DNA from: Amyloporia xantha
Taxonomy: Eukaryota > Basidiomycota > Agaricomycetes > Polyporales > Adustoporiaceae
DNA: 64,000 bases
Assembly: GCA_036971615.1 (NCBI GenBank)
Contig: JAYKKR010000005.1
Coordinates: 620,001 to 684,000 of the forward strand
Reading direction: 5' to 3'
Shown: positions 22,552-33,593 of the stretch, piece after piece
How positions within the stretch are numbered: the first letter of the stretch is position 1
How the letters are laid out: every line of letters begins with the position of its first letter
Made by a program: the position numbers and the translations under genes
The notes under the pieces: model-generated
The model's database searches: none
What the model saw: the letters and a program-made list of their open reading frames with translations, nothing else
Told to the model about the DNA's origin: nothing

Positions 22552-23787
22552 CTAGCTTTGCGACTTGGCAGACTCCATCGCTCGCTCAGCATCAATGATT
22601 TTGTGTATCGCCTTTCTTAACGAAAGTTTAACTTTCCTGGACGAAAATTGAAAATACTTGAGATGGGTCACATTGAGTTCTCGGCCGTTAAGCTTCAGAG
22701 GATAAGCGCTATGTGATTCCAGGACCCTCTCGGCGGCACGCTCAGAGAAGAATCGAACACAAGTGGCGTGTCCGAAAGTATCGTCGGATAGATAGACTGT
22801 ACGTGATACTTTTCAGCTCCCTTGTCCGACATCTCATGCGAACCGCGGATCATTACCCACCGTTATTGACGCTCCTGACATGCACATGTTCTTGAAGTAT
22901 ATCGCGTATGCGGGACGCGTCCGATTCACGCAGCAAGCCGGACACGAGAAGGATCGGGAATTGTACCGGCATAAGCCAACCACAAGGAATGAGAGCAAGC
23001 GCCTTCCCTTCGACCAGAAGGGGCCTCTGCGCAGCTCGCGCAAATACCTTGTGCGAAGTGGTGCTATCAGAGAATGTAACTCTTGCATAACCGAGAAAGG
23101 TATGTCCGTCGCCGGTCACTGACAATGTTGCACATTCGCACATGAAAACTTGTGGACGTGCGCAGAGTAATCGTTGACTTACGCATCTCGATCGACGACA
23201 CGGCATGCCCAGCAAAAAGACCCGCAATGATGGATTTCGTCGCAGATGCGTGTAAATTTGCAACAACGAAGCTTTCCTCATCGTATGGGGGCCATCCACG
23301 GATCATCTTGCACACACCGAAACGGCTGAAAGGGTGTGATGGGAATTGTTCATAAATGTGTTCATAAGTGTCGTCCACTGCCTTTACGGTGTCAAAATAG
23401 ACAGTGACAGCATTCTCGTCGTAGCTATCGCTCCGCGGTCCTAGAAAAAAGAAGGGGGATGACCTTGACGGTGAGACGTTCTAATAGAAGTTAGTACGTA
23501 CGCATGATGACCTCCCTGATCTCGCCAAACCGACCAAAATGCGAGCGGACATCGTCTTCGGTTATCTCATGTTTCATCCACTTGATAAATAGGCCAACCC
23601 TGCACCCTTTGCGCACAGAGTTTTCGTCCCGAGATAGTTGCACGGCATCAACGACTGAAGCATGCAACGCTCCTTGGTCGGTGACATGGGAAGTCAAGGC
23701 TAACGTAGAGAAGGCATGAGATAAGATTGCCCTAGCAGAGACAGTCCAAGCGTGACGAATGTGTCGAATCGTGGACTGGAGCTTCAT
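22552..23787 (-). CDS. RNA-binding protein with RRM domains, possibly mitochondrial
   Basis: This is an RNA-recognition-motif protein. The chosen start at 23787 gives MKLQSTIRHIRHAWTVSARA, a basic, Ser-rich, acid-free N-terminus typical of a mitochondrial presequence; this location is inference. The first RRM reads VGLFIKWMKHEITEDDVRSH and FGRFGEIREVIMR, with the partner strand NAVTVYFDT. A second unit contains GDGHTFLGYARVTFSDSTTS and KVFARAAQRPLLVEGKAL. The last exon gives GHATCVRFFSERAAERVLES and LKLNGRELNVTHLKYFQF, the second half of another RRM, ending at 22552. Four or more introns are present. The RNP1 consensus is degenerate. Frames join cleanly and no break is seen. Confidence 0.7.
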
Positions 23788-24459
23788 GTTCGTATTGTTA
23801 CTGCCACGAAGTGAAGCAAACCACTGCCGAGAGCTGTGAAATCGTTTAGATAGATAATCTTCACAGTACAAGTTCAGTAGCATGCACGATGGCCGCAATC
23901 TAGGAGTGTGACTAGCAGCATGGCCCAATCGTGAGCGCGGCGGAATTTTGACCGGGTGAGGACAGGCGATGTATTGTCAGCTGTTTTTCTCTCGCCGAAT
24001 GAGGAGCTCAACGCCGCCTTTCCACTTGACAGCAACCTTATGACCCTTGGAAGTAAAACCGGATTATGCAAGAAAGGCGACGACTTAAACAGGACGCAGA
24101 TCATAAATAAAGGGCATGACGTTAACGATACAGTTCGATGCAGGTACAAAACTCGGTACTACGGGTATGTAATGCAGACCCAAAATGCTGAAAAAGTAAT
24201 ACTATTGTTTCTAGGAGCTAGCTATGAGGGTTTTGGAAAAGCGAAAACTTCAGGAAAGACAAGGGGACAGTATACCCCGTTCGATGTACCTCAGCCGTGT
24301 GGAGTAGGTGGCAATCACAATACATAGCGAAGGGAAGATCTAAGGCGTCTAGACGAAGACAATGACCTGGGATATCGACAGAGGTCAGGACGAACGTCAG
24401 AAGCAATCAATATAGAGAACGGAGGTATAGTCACATCGTCGGATGAGAAGTCATCCTCT
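23788..24459. other. Intergenic, nothing recognised
   Basis: This 672-bp stretch lies upstream of the RRM gene and downstream of the unknown membrane protein. It should hold the RRM promoter. No gene is recognised. Confidence 0.5.
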
Positions 24460-26044
24460 TCATTGTGTGTCGGTCTCAGATGTCCCTGCAAAAGAATGAT
24501 CTCTTCCGACGAGAGCGAAGGACGCAGCGGGTGGAGCCCACAGCGCCCCTTGGGTATCATCAGCAAATGCTACCATCCGGGGGAGGATGGTGCTCACAAA
24601 AACATCCACTTCGCCATGGACATCGTTTTCCGCCTCGGATGAAGGAGCAGACACGGGCAGGCTTCTTTCCTGGAAGGATTCTCCCAGTATTGGTTCGTTG
24701 TCCGTGCCCTCGCAAACAACAGCAGCCGAAGTCTGACGATCCTCAAGGGGCTCTGAAGACTCTTCGTCCCGAGGCAACTGCACAGACAATCGCTGTTGCC
24801 ATGTCCTATGTTCGTCGGGGACCAAGCAGTCTCGAACATCGTTCTCCCGCGGAACCTGTGCACAAAGCTTAGAGCGATGACTTGTAGGGGAACGCGCGGC
24901 TCTCACCATTCCATTTGGCGTAGGGGAGTCTTGTGAAACATTCGAAACGTCTGAAACGTCTGGACATGCTATGACACATTGTTCTTCTGACTGTCTTTCA
25001 TCACTTGGCGATAGATCGGCGGTTTCCTCTACCTCGGCATCAGCTGTATCGATATTTGTGCTTCCGATCCAAAACGCAACTTTCAGATCCTCCTCTGACG
25101 GCCTTCCACCCATGATCTCCTCAAGAACTGAACGCGAAAGCATGGGTGCTTTGAATGCCGAATTCGGAGCAGATGCTTTAGAGTTCACATGTCCGGTAAA
25201 TTCAAACGCTTCTTGACCGCTGCAACTTTTCATCATAGCCGATTCAGCACGCTGGAGCTGAGACCAGAGCCATCAGCCATGGAAACATGACAAATAACAT
25301 CAGACTTACTTCGGATGTGGCCAAATCGGGGAAGTCTTGCACTTGGAAAGAGAACTCATCATTTGGACATCGCCTGTCTGGGGATCCCACAGAATTCGTA
25401 TCACGCTTTTCGCTCGTCTTTGCGGAGTCTTCGAGCTTCGAGTGTGACATATGCCTTCGCACCAAATATCCGACGGCGGTTCCTAGACTGAAAAAGCTGA
25501 TGGCAACTTCGGCCACGAAACAAGGCCGACTTTGGATGAATTCCAGAACAGGGAGCTCTAGACGTCGTGTGCGCACATCCTGTTGGTAGGCTGTAGCTGT
25601 AACGATCTCCGTGACAGTGGGACTCTGCACAATTACCGTTGTGCAGGCTGGGACAGGGGCTTGGACGACAGAGACGACGAAGGCACTCTCAGAAGACTGC
25701 TCTGGAGGCGGATCAAGAGTGAAGACAGTCTTAGTAGGGGTAATCGTGACCGTGTCCAGCCATCCGTCGACGCGTCGACTAGCGAAGCTGGGTGGTATGT
25801 TAGGAGCAGTGACTGGATGGTCGATCGAAGTGACGAAGGCTACGTACCCGGATTCGTCAAGGAGCCTTTTGACCTTTTCGGCCGCAGAGCTCAGCTCCAA
25901 GTGATATGCATGGCGAACGTGGGGCGATAAAGAGGGTATGATCCCCAAGAACATGAATATGCTTGCAGGCAACAAGAACGGCAGGAAGAGCATAGAGGTG
26001 GGCGTCCAGGAGTGGTGGTAGCAAGGATGATAGAGGTTTCGCAA
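24460..26044 (-). CDS. Unknown membrane-anchored protein with a long acidic tail
   Basis: This is a two-exon gene of about 510 residues with no recognised family. The N-terminus has a strong hydrophobic stretch, MLFLPFLLPASIFMFLGIIP, likely a signal peptide or signal anchor. A region with repeated VTxT-type words (WLDTVTITPTKTVFTL, VTEIVTATAYQQDV) follows and resembles a lumenal or extracellular Thr-rich segment. A second hydrophobic helix, VAEVAISFFSLGTAVGYLVR, precedes basic residues. An intron with donor after DLATSE joins to RAESAMMKSCSG. The last 250 residues are Ser/Glu/Asp-rich and low in hydrophobics, ending GTSETDTQ at 24460. The layout suggests a single-pass surface or organelle protein with a disordered acidic tail. 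Confidence 0.65.
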
Positions 26045-27128
26045 TGGGGAATGTTATGTTCAAGACGGAGCTTGGGATTTAACGATTTGAGGGTCTGTTG
26101 GTTTTAAATAGCGTGGGCACGAACATATTTGACTTTCTGTCAATCTCGCGTCGAAACATACCTAATGGAGAAGGCGCCTTTCCTGATCGGGCTGGACGAT
26201 GAGCTGTGATCGGTGCGACAATAGGTGAAAGTGCGACTACTTTAGTTTGTTAAATAAAAGTTATATGCGCATACTATAAAGAATCGAATAAATTAGTAGT
26301 TCCATGAGACATTGGCCTAGGAACAAACATAAAGGACGATACACTGATGGTGAGCGTAACAAAGTACATTTAGTCGATGCTGATATAGGCACTGACGCTG
26401 TCATGAATCAATGGCCACAACGCTGTTCTCGACTGCACCGCCCCGCAAGTGAAGGATGGACGACAATGTAGCTATAGTCCAAGGCACGCCACCAACGTTA
26501 TCCGCCTGATGCTGGGTAGTCGTCAAGAATCCTAGCCTACCGTAACGCCAAGAACGGATAAAAGTGCATTCACACATTGTGACTTCAATTCAGTATGAGT
26601 CAAAACATAGGTCGTTTGAGAGCTCACCGTATGCGAACCTTCCACATAAAAGGCCACTTTGAAAGTCAAGGTCTTGCTTCGTCGTTGTTGACAGGCATAG
26701 GACGCGAGCCGAATGAATGTCTCGAGGAGCAGAATAACTTTTCTCTTGGTGGGCAACCGCTGCGTTGCCGCTGTGCACCAGCATAACCATTGCCGCTGAT
26801 TTCTTGGTCTGAAAGTATACTCATATCTTCCGCTTGGTGACAGTTAGCACCCAGCAACAGGCATCTGGCCAGCGGCCAAACAAAGCCGACGACGTGTGCC
26901 AGATGATAAGCGAGGATGTGCACCAAGTCTCTGACAAGGACATTGTTCTGGCTGATGCGATAATCCCCCATAACGCCATCTAACGAATAATTGTCGTACA
27001 GTGGGTGCAGTTCCTTCTACAGCAGTAGGAAGATCCTGCGCTAGGCTCTGGATACGAGACGCGAATAGATAAATATAGGAACCTTCGTATCACACGGGAA
27101 TTTATCCAGGTAAGGACATACCGGACTT
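26045..27128. other. Intergenic, nothing recognised
   Basis: These 1.08 kb contain the promoter side of the unknown membrane protein and the 3' side of the F-box gene. Only short chance frames are seen. Confidence 0.5.
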
Positions 27129-28826
27129 TCATATCAGCGCTCGCCTCGCTGCTTGCAAGTCTATGAGCAATGGAATGACACGGGCCCAGCCCCATAACTG
27201 GGACCGCGGATGAACGAGCTCAAGATTCGGAAATAGACGATCCACGATCTGCGCCACCTGATCAGGGTCATCTGGATTGCCCAGATTCGCCTGTCGGAGC
27301 CCATGGGACATGACGGGGAAGGACTCCAGGGCAGGTTTGTGGGAGGCAACGAGTCGAGGCAAGACGAGCTTTCTGAGATCAGGGCAAAGACGCGCCAGAT
27401 CTACAAGGCATTCGATATGAGGCGAAATATGGAGAGCAAAATGAAATTCAAGCTCTTGTAAGCCAGGCCACGCAGAAGCCATCTCAAGCACGTCCTCATC
27501 CTCTAGTAAGAGTCGAGTGCGCTCAATGTACCAATCGACTGAGAGGCGTTCCATACGCTGCAGAAGGAATAGCGGCCGGATGATGTGAAGAATTTTCTGC
27601 TCGATCTCGTGTTCTTCGGAATCCCAGAATTTGAAGTAGGCCGTCTTCATCTGAAATTCGCGTAATGACGAACTGAATTGCAAAGAGATGGTGTCGATCA
27701 CTTCACACCAAGCCTCCTTGGCACCTTCTGCTAAATCGCCCTGCTTCTGATAGATGTGGATCGACCGAAGATCAGGCGACCTTACTGAAGAGATCAACTG
27801 CGCGATACCCGACATTTCGCCCCTAGCGGTAAGACTCTGCAGTGCATGAAATCCGCCACATGCTAGCCCTTCGGAGTCTCTCTGCGCCCCGACTTCGACG
27901 GCAAGACTAACCAAGCCGTCCAATGTGGAGAGATGGCAAAGATGATCAACGGTGCAGATCGAACGGCAGCGCGAAACATCCACTTCGGACAATTCTCTCA
28001 AACCGGCCACGGAAGCCGCAGACAGGATGCGCGATGTCGGGAGGTGCGAGCCTACGCCTTGGCACTGAATCTGCAGAGTACGTAGATGAGGAACGAGAGG
28101 ATTTATTTTGCGTAGAAGTATCTGTGGAACATGGTCTGATGGAAAGGGTGGTTGCGTGCGTCCAGTTCGATCGTGCAGCTTGATGTAGAGACGACGAATC
28201 GAAGGGGACATCACCGACAGCAACTCGGCATCATAGATATCATAGTGGTGCCGCCGACCATATGCGAGGGGTATCTCACCGTGGAATTCCTGGAGGGCAG
28301 GTATCAGGGGTTGGGATAAACTGAAACAGGACATGGAGCTGAAGACCGCCGGGTCGATGTTGATCGTACCGGCGTTCATGAGAGCGCGTACATGTCGCGC
28401 GTATCCCTGAAAACGAACCCAATCATGGTGGTGAATCTCTTCGCGAAGAACCTGGGGCACGACGTAATTTGAGGATCACCATTACTTGAATAAGGAAAAG
28501 GTCGGACTTACATGTACGATCGCGTGAAATGAGTACAAACTTCTTCGTTCAGCCTCAGGAACTGGGACCGCTTGAAACGACGAAAACAGCATCAGGAGGG
28601 GCATCATGTCATCCAAGACCCTCCATAACACAGCTGTCGCAGGATACAGGAATGCCCTGCAGACGCGAGCCGTCCGCGCCAGTGACTCTCGACCTTTGCA
28701 GAGTGCCTCAAATGAGCCATCAGTGGGAGCCAGATGTTCACAGATCTCAGCGAGAATGTCGGGTATTTCGAACGCTCGATGCGACAATCTTCTAGCTGGT
28801 TGTTGAAAAATCATGATAAGAGACAA
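27129..28826 (-). CDS. F-box/leucine-rich-repeat-like protein
   Basis: This is a putative substrate receptor of an SCF ubiquitin ligase, one of the large F-box families of mushrooms. Exon 1 (28826 to about 28510) carries the F-box: RAFEIPDILAEICEHLAP, then ARTARVCRAFLYPATAVLWR and VLDDMMPLLMLF. The intron donor follows FHAIVH and splices in phase to VLREEIHHHDWVRFQGYARH. Exon 2 is a 440-residue repeat-like region with recurring short Leu-rich units (VPHLRTLQIQCQG, LSTLDGLVSLAVEV, WPGLQELEFHFAL, CPDLRKLVLPRL), ending LQAARRALI at 27129. The frame is intact. The target is unknown. Confidence 0.8.
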
Positions 28827-29379
28827 GAAGAGAGATATCTGGACGATAGCAGTGTCCCCGGAAGTTGTCCCCCCTCGGCTCTTTTATGAAAGAGTAATAA
28901 TCAAATGGAGCCGCCACTACAGGTTAACGAGATGTCTTAGAGCCATGGGTTGTAAGCTTCGCAAGTTCTTACTCGGAAGGTATTGTCAGAGCTGCTGAGT
29001 ATGAAGAAAGTCGGGATCAGTGGTACATGGTCGTCCGCACTGAACGGAGGAAACGCGCCGCGCTCCGCATGCCTTCTAACAAGATTATGTATCTCAATAT
29101 GAAACCTGCGATGGTTGACAGCACCGACCATGCTCGAAGACATCATCCCACTCATGGTCGAACTGCAGTGACGCCTCTGCTCATATACTACGTGCTAATA
29201 GTTCCGGCCTGCATGTGCATTGTGTAGGATGAACAATATTAAAATAGCATTATATCACACAGTAACATGACAATCGAGAGCGAATAGGCGTACACTACAC
29301 TGCTGATAAACTCAAATACGTGAGGAGAAGGGTATCATAATCATCATAGCCACCAATAAAACCGGGGGACAGTATTCTT
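28827..29379. other. Intergenic, nothing recognised
   Basis: This 553-bp stretch lies between the F-box gene start and the small charged protein. No gene or repeat is recognised. Confidence 0.5.
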
Positions 29380-29874
29380 TCAACCATGCCTGCCCAATGC
29401 CCGCGCGCTCTTGCTGACATTCTTAGCCTCAGATTGTTTGGCTTTCGCGCGCTTTGCACTATGGAAGGAGATGTTGAGATTGCGTACAAGAGCCTAATGA
29501 CGACTGATGACTTACTCCTCCTGTGCTTCTCTCTCGAGACTGCGTACTTCCTCTCTCGCACCGCGCACGGCCGCACGAGCCTGAATGAGAGCCCGGTCAG
29601 CGTCGCGCTCGGCTGCCTCAGCATCCGCTACTTTCTGGCGAGCTGAGAGAATGGATGGATCGTTCCTCGGATGGTCATCACGCTCGGAAGAAGACGAGCG
29701 GTGCCGACTGAAAAAGCCGGTACGGGTGCTATTGGTGCGTACAGACTCGTTGTAAGCGGGTTCGTTTTCAGGGGTATTCGAACGGCGATTGAATAGACTG
29801 CGGCTCCGTGGAGGCTCCTGAGCAGGAGGCGGGGGCTCCTGTCGCTCTGGTGAGGAAGAACGGAATAACGGCAT
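29380..29874 (-). CDS. Small charged protein with predicted helix/coiled coil
   Basis: This is a two-exon gene of about 140 residues with no recognised domain. The start at 29874 gives MPLFRSSSPERQEPPPPAQE, a disordered Pro/Ser/Arg-rich head (SLFNRRSNTPENEPAYN, FFSRHRSSSSERDDH). It is followed by a long Ala/Glu/Arg helix, ARQKVADAEAAERDADRALI and ARAAVRGAREEVRSLERE, that fits a coiled coil. An intron near 29450-29515 joins EAQED to AKRAKAKQSEAKNVSKSARA, ending LGRHG at 29380. The SSSPER and SSSSERDD sites could be kinase targets. An upstream in-frame Met exists at 29937 but adds a non-conserved-looking extension. Confidence 0.6.
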
Positions 29875-30469
29875 CTGGGAGCAATCATCAATGTGGTCAA
29901 TGGTGGTATACGGGTATATGTCCAAGCGATAACGCACCTGGTATCGTTGACTTATAAGTGGGTTTACTGGGGTATGTCACTGAAGACGTGAGGTGTAAAA
30001 CAAAGTTGCTGCTGAACTGTATCTCAGTGAGGCGCATTCTTATGCTGTTTACACCGTCTACGTCAGTGGAGAGCTGTCCTGGCTCCTCCACCTTGATAGG
30101 GCTAGATGGAACGCTCTAAGTCCCGAAATGAGATGGCGTATGGCGAGTTGTGGAGAGAGCCCACGATTGCATGCTACGAGGCATTGGGTCTGCACCGGAA
30201 TACTCTTGGAGAGAGCCAGCGTGCTGAAGCAGCGAGGTAAGTAAGTACGGTACATACGAGAATGGCCCAGGATTGGCTGTAGACGCTGCATACGTCATGA
30301 TGGTCCGTGCGTGGGAGAGCGGCCAACAGGCGGAGTTTCATGCGGAGATCCAACCCTTCCCCCTATCGCAACCTTGTATAAATGCATTCCCCTCACTTCC
30401 TGCCTCCACCACGCTTCGTCGCCCTTCGAGCTCGTTGTTGTCGACGGTCCCGGGAGCGAGCGTTGAATC
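29875..30469. other. Divergent spacer upstream of TFIIA gene
   Basis: This region should contain the promoters of the small charged protein and the TFIIA large subunit. A 60-codon minus frame at 30116-30298 (MTYAASTANPGPFS, followed by a good GTATGT donor) might be part of a small gene, but it cannot be supported. Confidence 0.4.
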
Positions 30470-31617
30470 ATGTCGAATAAACTAGTGGTGAGCTGCTCAC
30501 CGTGCATATATTACCAGTGAATCAGCGAGTGACATTCACTCCTCGGTGAGCCGACTGTCTACCGTCAAGTCATCGACGATGTGATAGCGAACATAAAGTC
30601 CGAGTTTGACGAGTACGGGGTTGCCGAGGAGGTTCTTGCTGAGCTTCAGCATGTGAGTATACTATCCATTGTCTATTTACCGTACACGACTACATCCACC
30701 GCAGAAATGGGAGAACAAGGTTATTGCGTCGCACGTCGCAGAGTTCGAGGCACCTGTGGGCCAGCCACCGAACCCGCACCCGCAACATCCTCCGTATCCA
30801 CCGCATCCCATGCATGCGCATCTCCAGCATCCCATGCATCAGCCCGCTTACTCGCAGACACACAATCCGTATGCACCTCAAGTTCCTCATCCTCAAATGC
30901 CACCGGCACCGCCGGGCCCGCAGATCAAGGCTGAACCTGTTGACAACCGCTATATGCTCAACTCCCAAGGCATGCCTCCTCCGTATGGAATCGCGCCCCT
31001 CAGCGCACCGCAGATTCCTGCTGTACGGCAGCCCAATGGTATAGCTTACACGCCACAGATAACTTCCAGACCGCCGAGTGGGGTTCCGCCCCCGCACCCT
31101 CCCACCGCCCGTTACCCTCCTGGAGGGCAGACTGCGCCACAGCAGCGCATACCGCAGGTTGATGGTCCGTCGTCTTCGTCGTCGGACTCACCGTCGCCGC
31201 CGCCTAGCCAGGGCTATGCACCGCGGTCGTCTCACCCATCACTTCCTCAACCGTCGCAAAGTGGTTCGACTGTCACGGCGGACGATGAAGAAGCCATCAA
31301 TAGTGATCTAGACGACTCTGACTCGGACAATGAGGAGGAGGGAGAGGAAGGCGGTGCCGCAGATACCGACATTGTGTTCTGCACGTATGACAAGGTGGGC
31401 GCATGGGAACGCCCAGTCACGTATGCGCTTCTGGTCTGATGGTATGGTGCGGTCTAGGTTGCTCGTGTGAAGAACAAGTGGAAGTGTATCCTCAAAGATG
31501 GCATGATCCACATTAATGGGAAGGACTATCTCTTCGCGAAGTGTACTGGGTGCGTGACGTCTCATATTTCTGTAGTGCTGCGCTGTCTAAACCTCTTACA
31601 GCGAATTTGAGTGGTAG
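30470..31617 (+). CDS. TOA1: Transcription initiation factor IIA large subunit (alpha/beta)
   Basis: This is the large subunit of TFIIA, which stabilises TBP on promoters for RNA polymerase II. The start at 30470 gives MSNKLV. After a short intron comes VYRQVIDDVIANIKSEFDEY and GVAEEVLAELQH, the N-terminal helical part. Then follow KWENKVIASHVAEFE, a long Pro/His/Gln-rich spacer (many PHP and HPM words) and an acidic DDEEAINSDLDDSDSDNEEE block. The C-terminal beta-barrel strands are DTDIVFCTYDKVARVKNKWK and CILKDGMIHINGKDYLFAKC, with the end GEFEW at 31617. Four introns separate these parts. The domain order and the conserved terminus are complete, and the frame is intact. Confidence 0.93.
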
Positions 31618-31994
31618 CCGCTCGCTCTGCTTCTTATCGGACTGCACTGTTTCTCATACTCATTGGTTATACATTTGCTTCTAATCTCATGAGGTCCCAT
31701 GCTCATGTCATGTCCCCCTGATTCCATTCCGCATATCTACAATTGTCCAACCACTGACCTATTGGAAAATCATCATACGTGCGATTGATGTTCGCAGCAT
31801 GTTCTCATTCTCCAGATCTGTCCTTTGCATCCATATATCAATCTGTAATCTAGCATGCCGAAAAGAAAATACATGGGTTGTGTCCGGATTTACGAGTGTG
31901 AGAGCTGGGTCAATACAGATGTGTTCAAATGCGAAGTAGTGTAATACAATAGAACCGAGTCGCTTATCTTACCCTACTTTCCATCCCCTTCATT
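31618..31994. other. Convergent 3' spacer
   Basis: This A/T-rich spacer between the TFIIA gene and the convergent F-box gene contains only presumed 3' untranslated sequence. Confidence 0.5.
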
Positions 31995-33593
31995 CTAGAC
32001 TCGGACTTTCGCAGCGAAAAGTTCCACAGCATCGCTCTTGTGCACCAGCGTCGCCCTGTCCCCCGGATTGATCTGCTCCTCCGCGACGACTTCCTTGCCA
32101 TCAACCGGGTCCGTGTACAACCACACCACGCCCTCGCCGTCCTGCAGATCGAGGCCCTGTTCCTCGTATTTCTCCGTCCACCAGATGAATATGTCCCGCG
32201 CGAACTGATCCGTGGACGCGTCGACAAGGAAGCCGAGCGTGCGCACGGTCTCCAGCGCAGGGAACAGCGCGCGGTGCGAGAGGAACGCGAGGAGGTGCGA
32301 CTGGGCGTGCGTCGGCCGGTTGGGGTACAGGCGGCTGATGCCCATCCCGCGGATGCCGACGCGCCGCAGCGCGCGATGCGGCTCGGAGAGGACGGAGCCC
32401 GGTTTGCCGCCGGAGGACCGCGGCGGGGAGGCGGGGGCCATGAATTGGGGTGAGTACGACGGCTTGCGCGCGGGGGACGACACCGGCGAAGAGGACGCGG
32501 AGAGGACCTTCTCGCGGCAGTCGAAGACGAGCGTGTCGAGGGCGGGGCAGACGTCTGGCTGGAGGAAGGCAGTGATGTTGATAGGGGACGGTTTGTATGA
32601 AAGTGAAGTCATCGGGAGGAGCTCGAGCGTGACGATCTTTGATCCGTGGGCGGAGAGCAGGGCGTTGAGAGAAGAAATGACAACGGAAGAGGGGTTCCGG
32701 CGCACATTCGCGGCATCCAGGACGAGGCGGCGCAGGCGCGGAAGATCGAGCTTGCCGGCGAAAAGGAGAATCGCGGGGCAGGTTGGTAATAGTAAGTCAA
32801 CGATCGACGGGAGAGATATCTGTGCTGTTGCATGCGCTGAAAACGTGTCCGGATCCTCCAGCCTGAGCTTGCGTACGTCCAAGACTCGGAGGGATTGGTA
32901 TTTGGGCAGAAAGGCCGCGTTCAGGAGCGATGCTCCACCATCTGGTATCAGACCCTCCTCCCAGTACAAGCCACGGATCGTATTGCCCAAATACCGGGAG
33001 AATATCTGGAGTAAATTCTGGGAGAGCGGCCGCTCCCAAATTCCGCTCAGTACATGGAGATTGGGTAGCAATGAAAGGATGGCCGCGACGGCATTCCAAA
33101 ATAATACTGTCTTCGACGTACGTGAGCAGTCATGAATCTCCACATGACGCACCCATTGTGCATGTCCTCTCGGAATCGCATCGGCGGCAGGGCTCTCGCC
33201 GTGTAGCTTCTGCGCCTCAAGGTCGCTTTCATGCAGAGTCCTGACAAGGAGGCATGCGCGCCGTTTGCTACTGATAACGACGTGCTCGTAGAGCAATTCC
33301 GTCGCGAGCATGCGCCATGCGCGACATACAAGGACGAGGTTCCGCTTCGTCGCCAGCGACGATACAGGGGTGTTCACGCCCCATGCAAAATTGGACGGGC
33401 GCTGCGGCTCAAACGGGTCCCCGGGGCTGAGACCGCGCACACGGGGGACATAGGTCGCGTAGCGGAAAATCTCGAGCCAAAGTTCGGGCGGAAGAGTGCA
33501 GTGGTTTATCCTTGGCGCTGGCCTTAGCAAGCGCACCAGCCCGCACGCATCAGACATCGCGATGGAGATGAAGATTGGACGTCGGTTCTGCAA
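31995..33593 (-). CDS. F-box protein, single exon
   Basis: This is an intronless 532-codon frame with an N-terminal F-box. The box reads CTLPPELWLEIFRYATYVPR and, after an insert, KRNLVLVCRAWRMLATELLY and EHVVISSKRRACLLV. The remainder is Leu-rich (ILSLLPNLHVLSGIW, YQSLRVLDVRKLRLED, RLRRLVLDAANVRRN) as in substrate-binding regions of SCF receptors. A Ser/Pro segment (SASSSPVSSPARKPSYS) interrupts it before a final domain ending ELFAAKVRV. The likely start is the internal Met of MSDACGLVRLLRP rather than the first Met (MQNRRPIF). It is GC-richer than its neighbours. The target is unknown. Confidence 0.82.
   Translation of the reverse strand: MQNRRPIFISIAMSDACGLVRLLRPAPRINHCTLPPELWLEIFRYATYVPRVRGLSPGDPFEPQRPSNFAWGVNTPVSSLATKRNLVLVCRAWRMLATELLYEHVVISSKRRACLLVRTLHESDLEAQKLHGESPAADAIPRGHAQWVRHVEIHDCSRTSKTVLFWNAVAAILSLLPNLHVLSGIWERPLSQNLLQIFSRYLGNTIRGLYWEEGLIPDGGASLLNAAFLPKYQSLRVLDVRKLRLEDPDTFSAHATAQISLPSIVDLLLPTCPAILLFAGKLDLPRLRRLVLDAANVRRNPSSVVISSLNALLSAHGSKIVTLELLPMTSLSYKPSPINITAFLQPDVCPALDTLVFDCREKVLSASSSPVSSPARKPSYSPQFMAPASPPRSSGGKPGSVLSEPHRALRRVGIRGMGISRLYPNRPTHAQSHLLAFLSHRALFPALETVRTLGFLVDASTDQFARDIFIWWTEKYEEQGLDLQDGEGVVWLYTDPVDGKEVVAEEQINPGDRATLVHKSDAVELFAAKVRV

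Noticed and set aside
30116..30298. 60-codon minus frame upstream of the TFIIA gene
   Set aside because: It has a good splice donor inside, but no continuation that forms a convincing protein.
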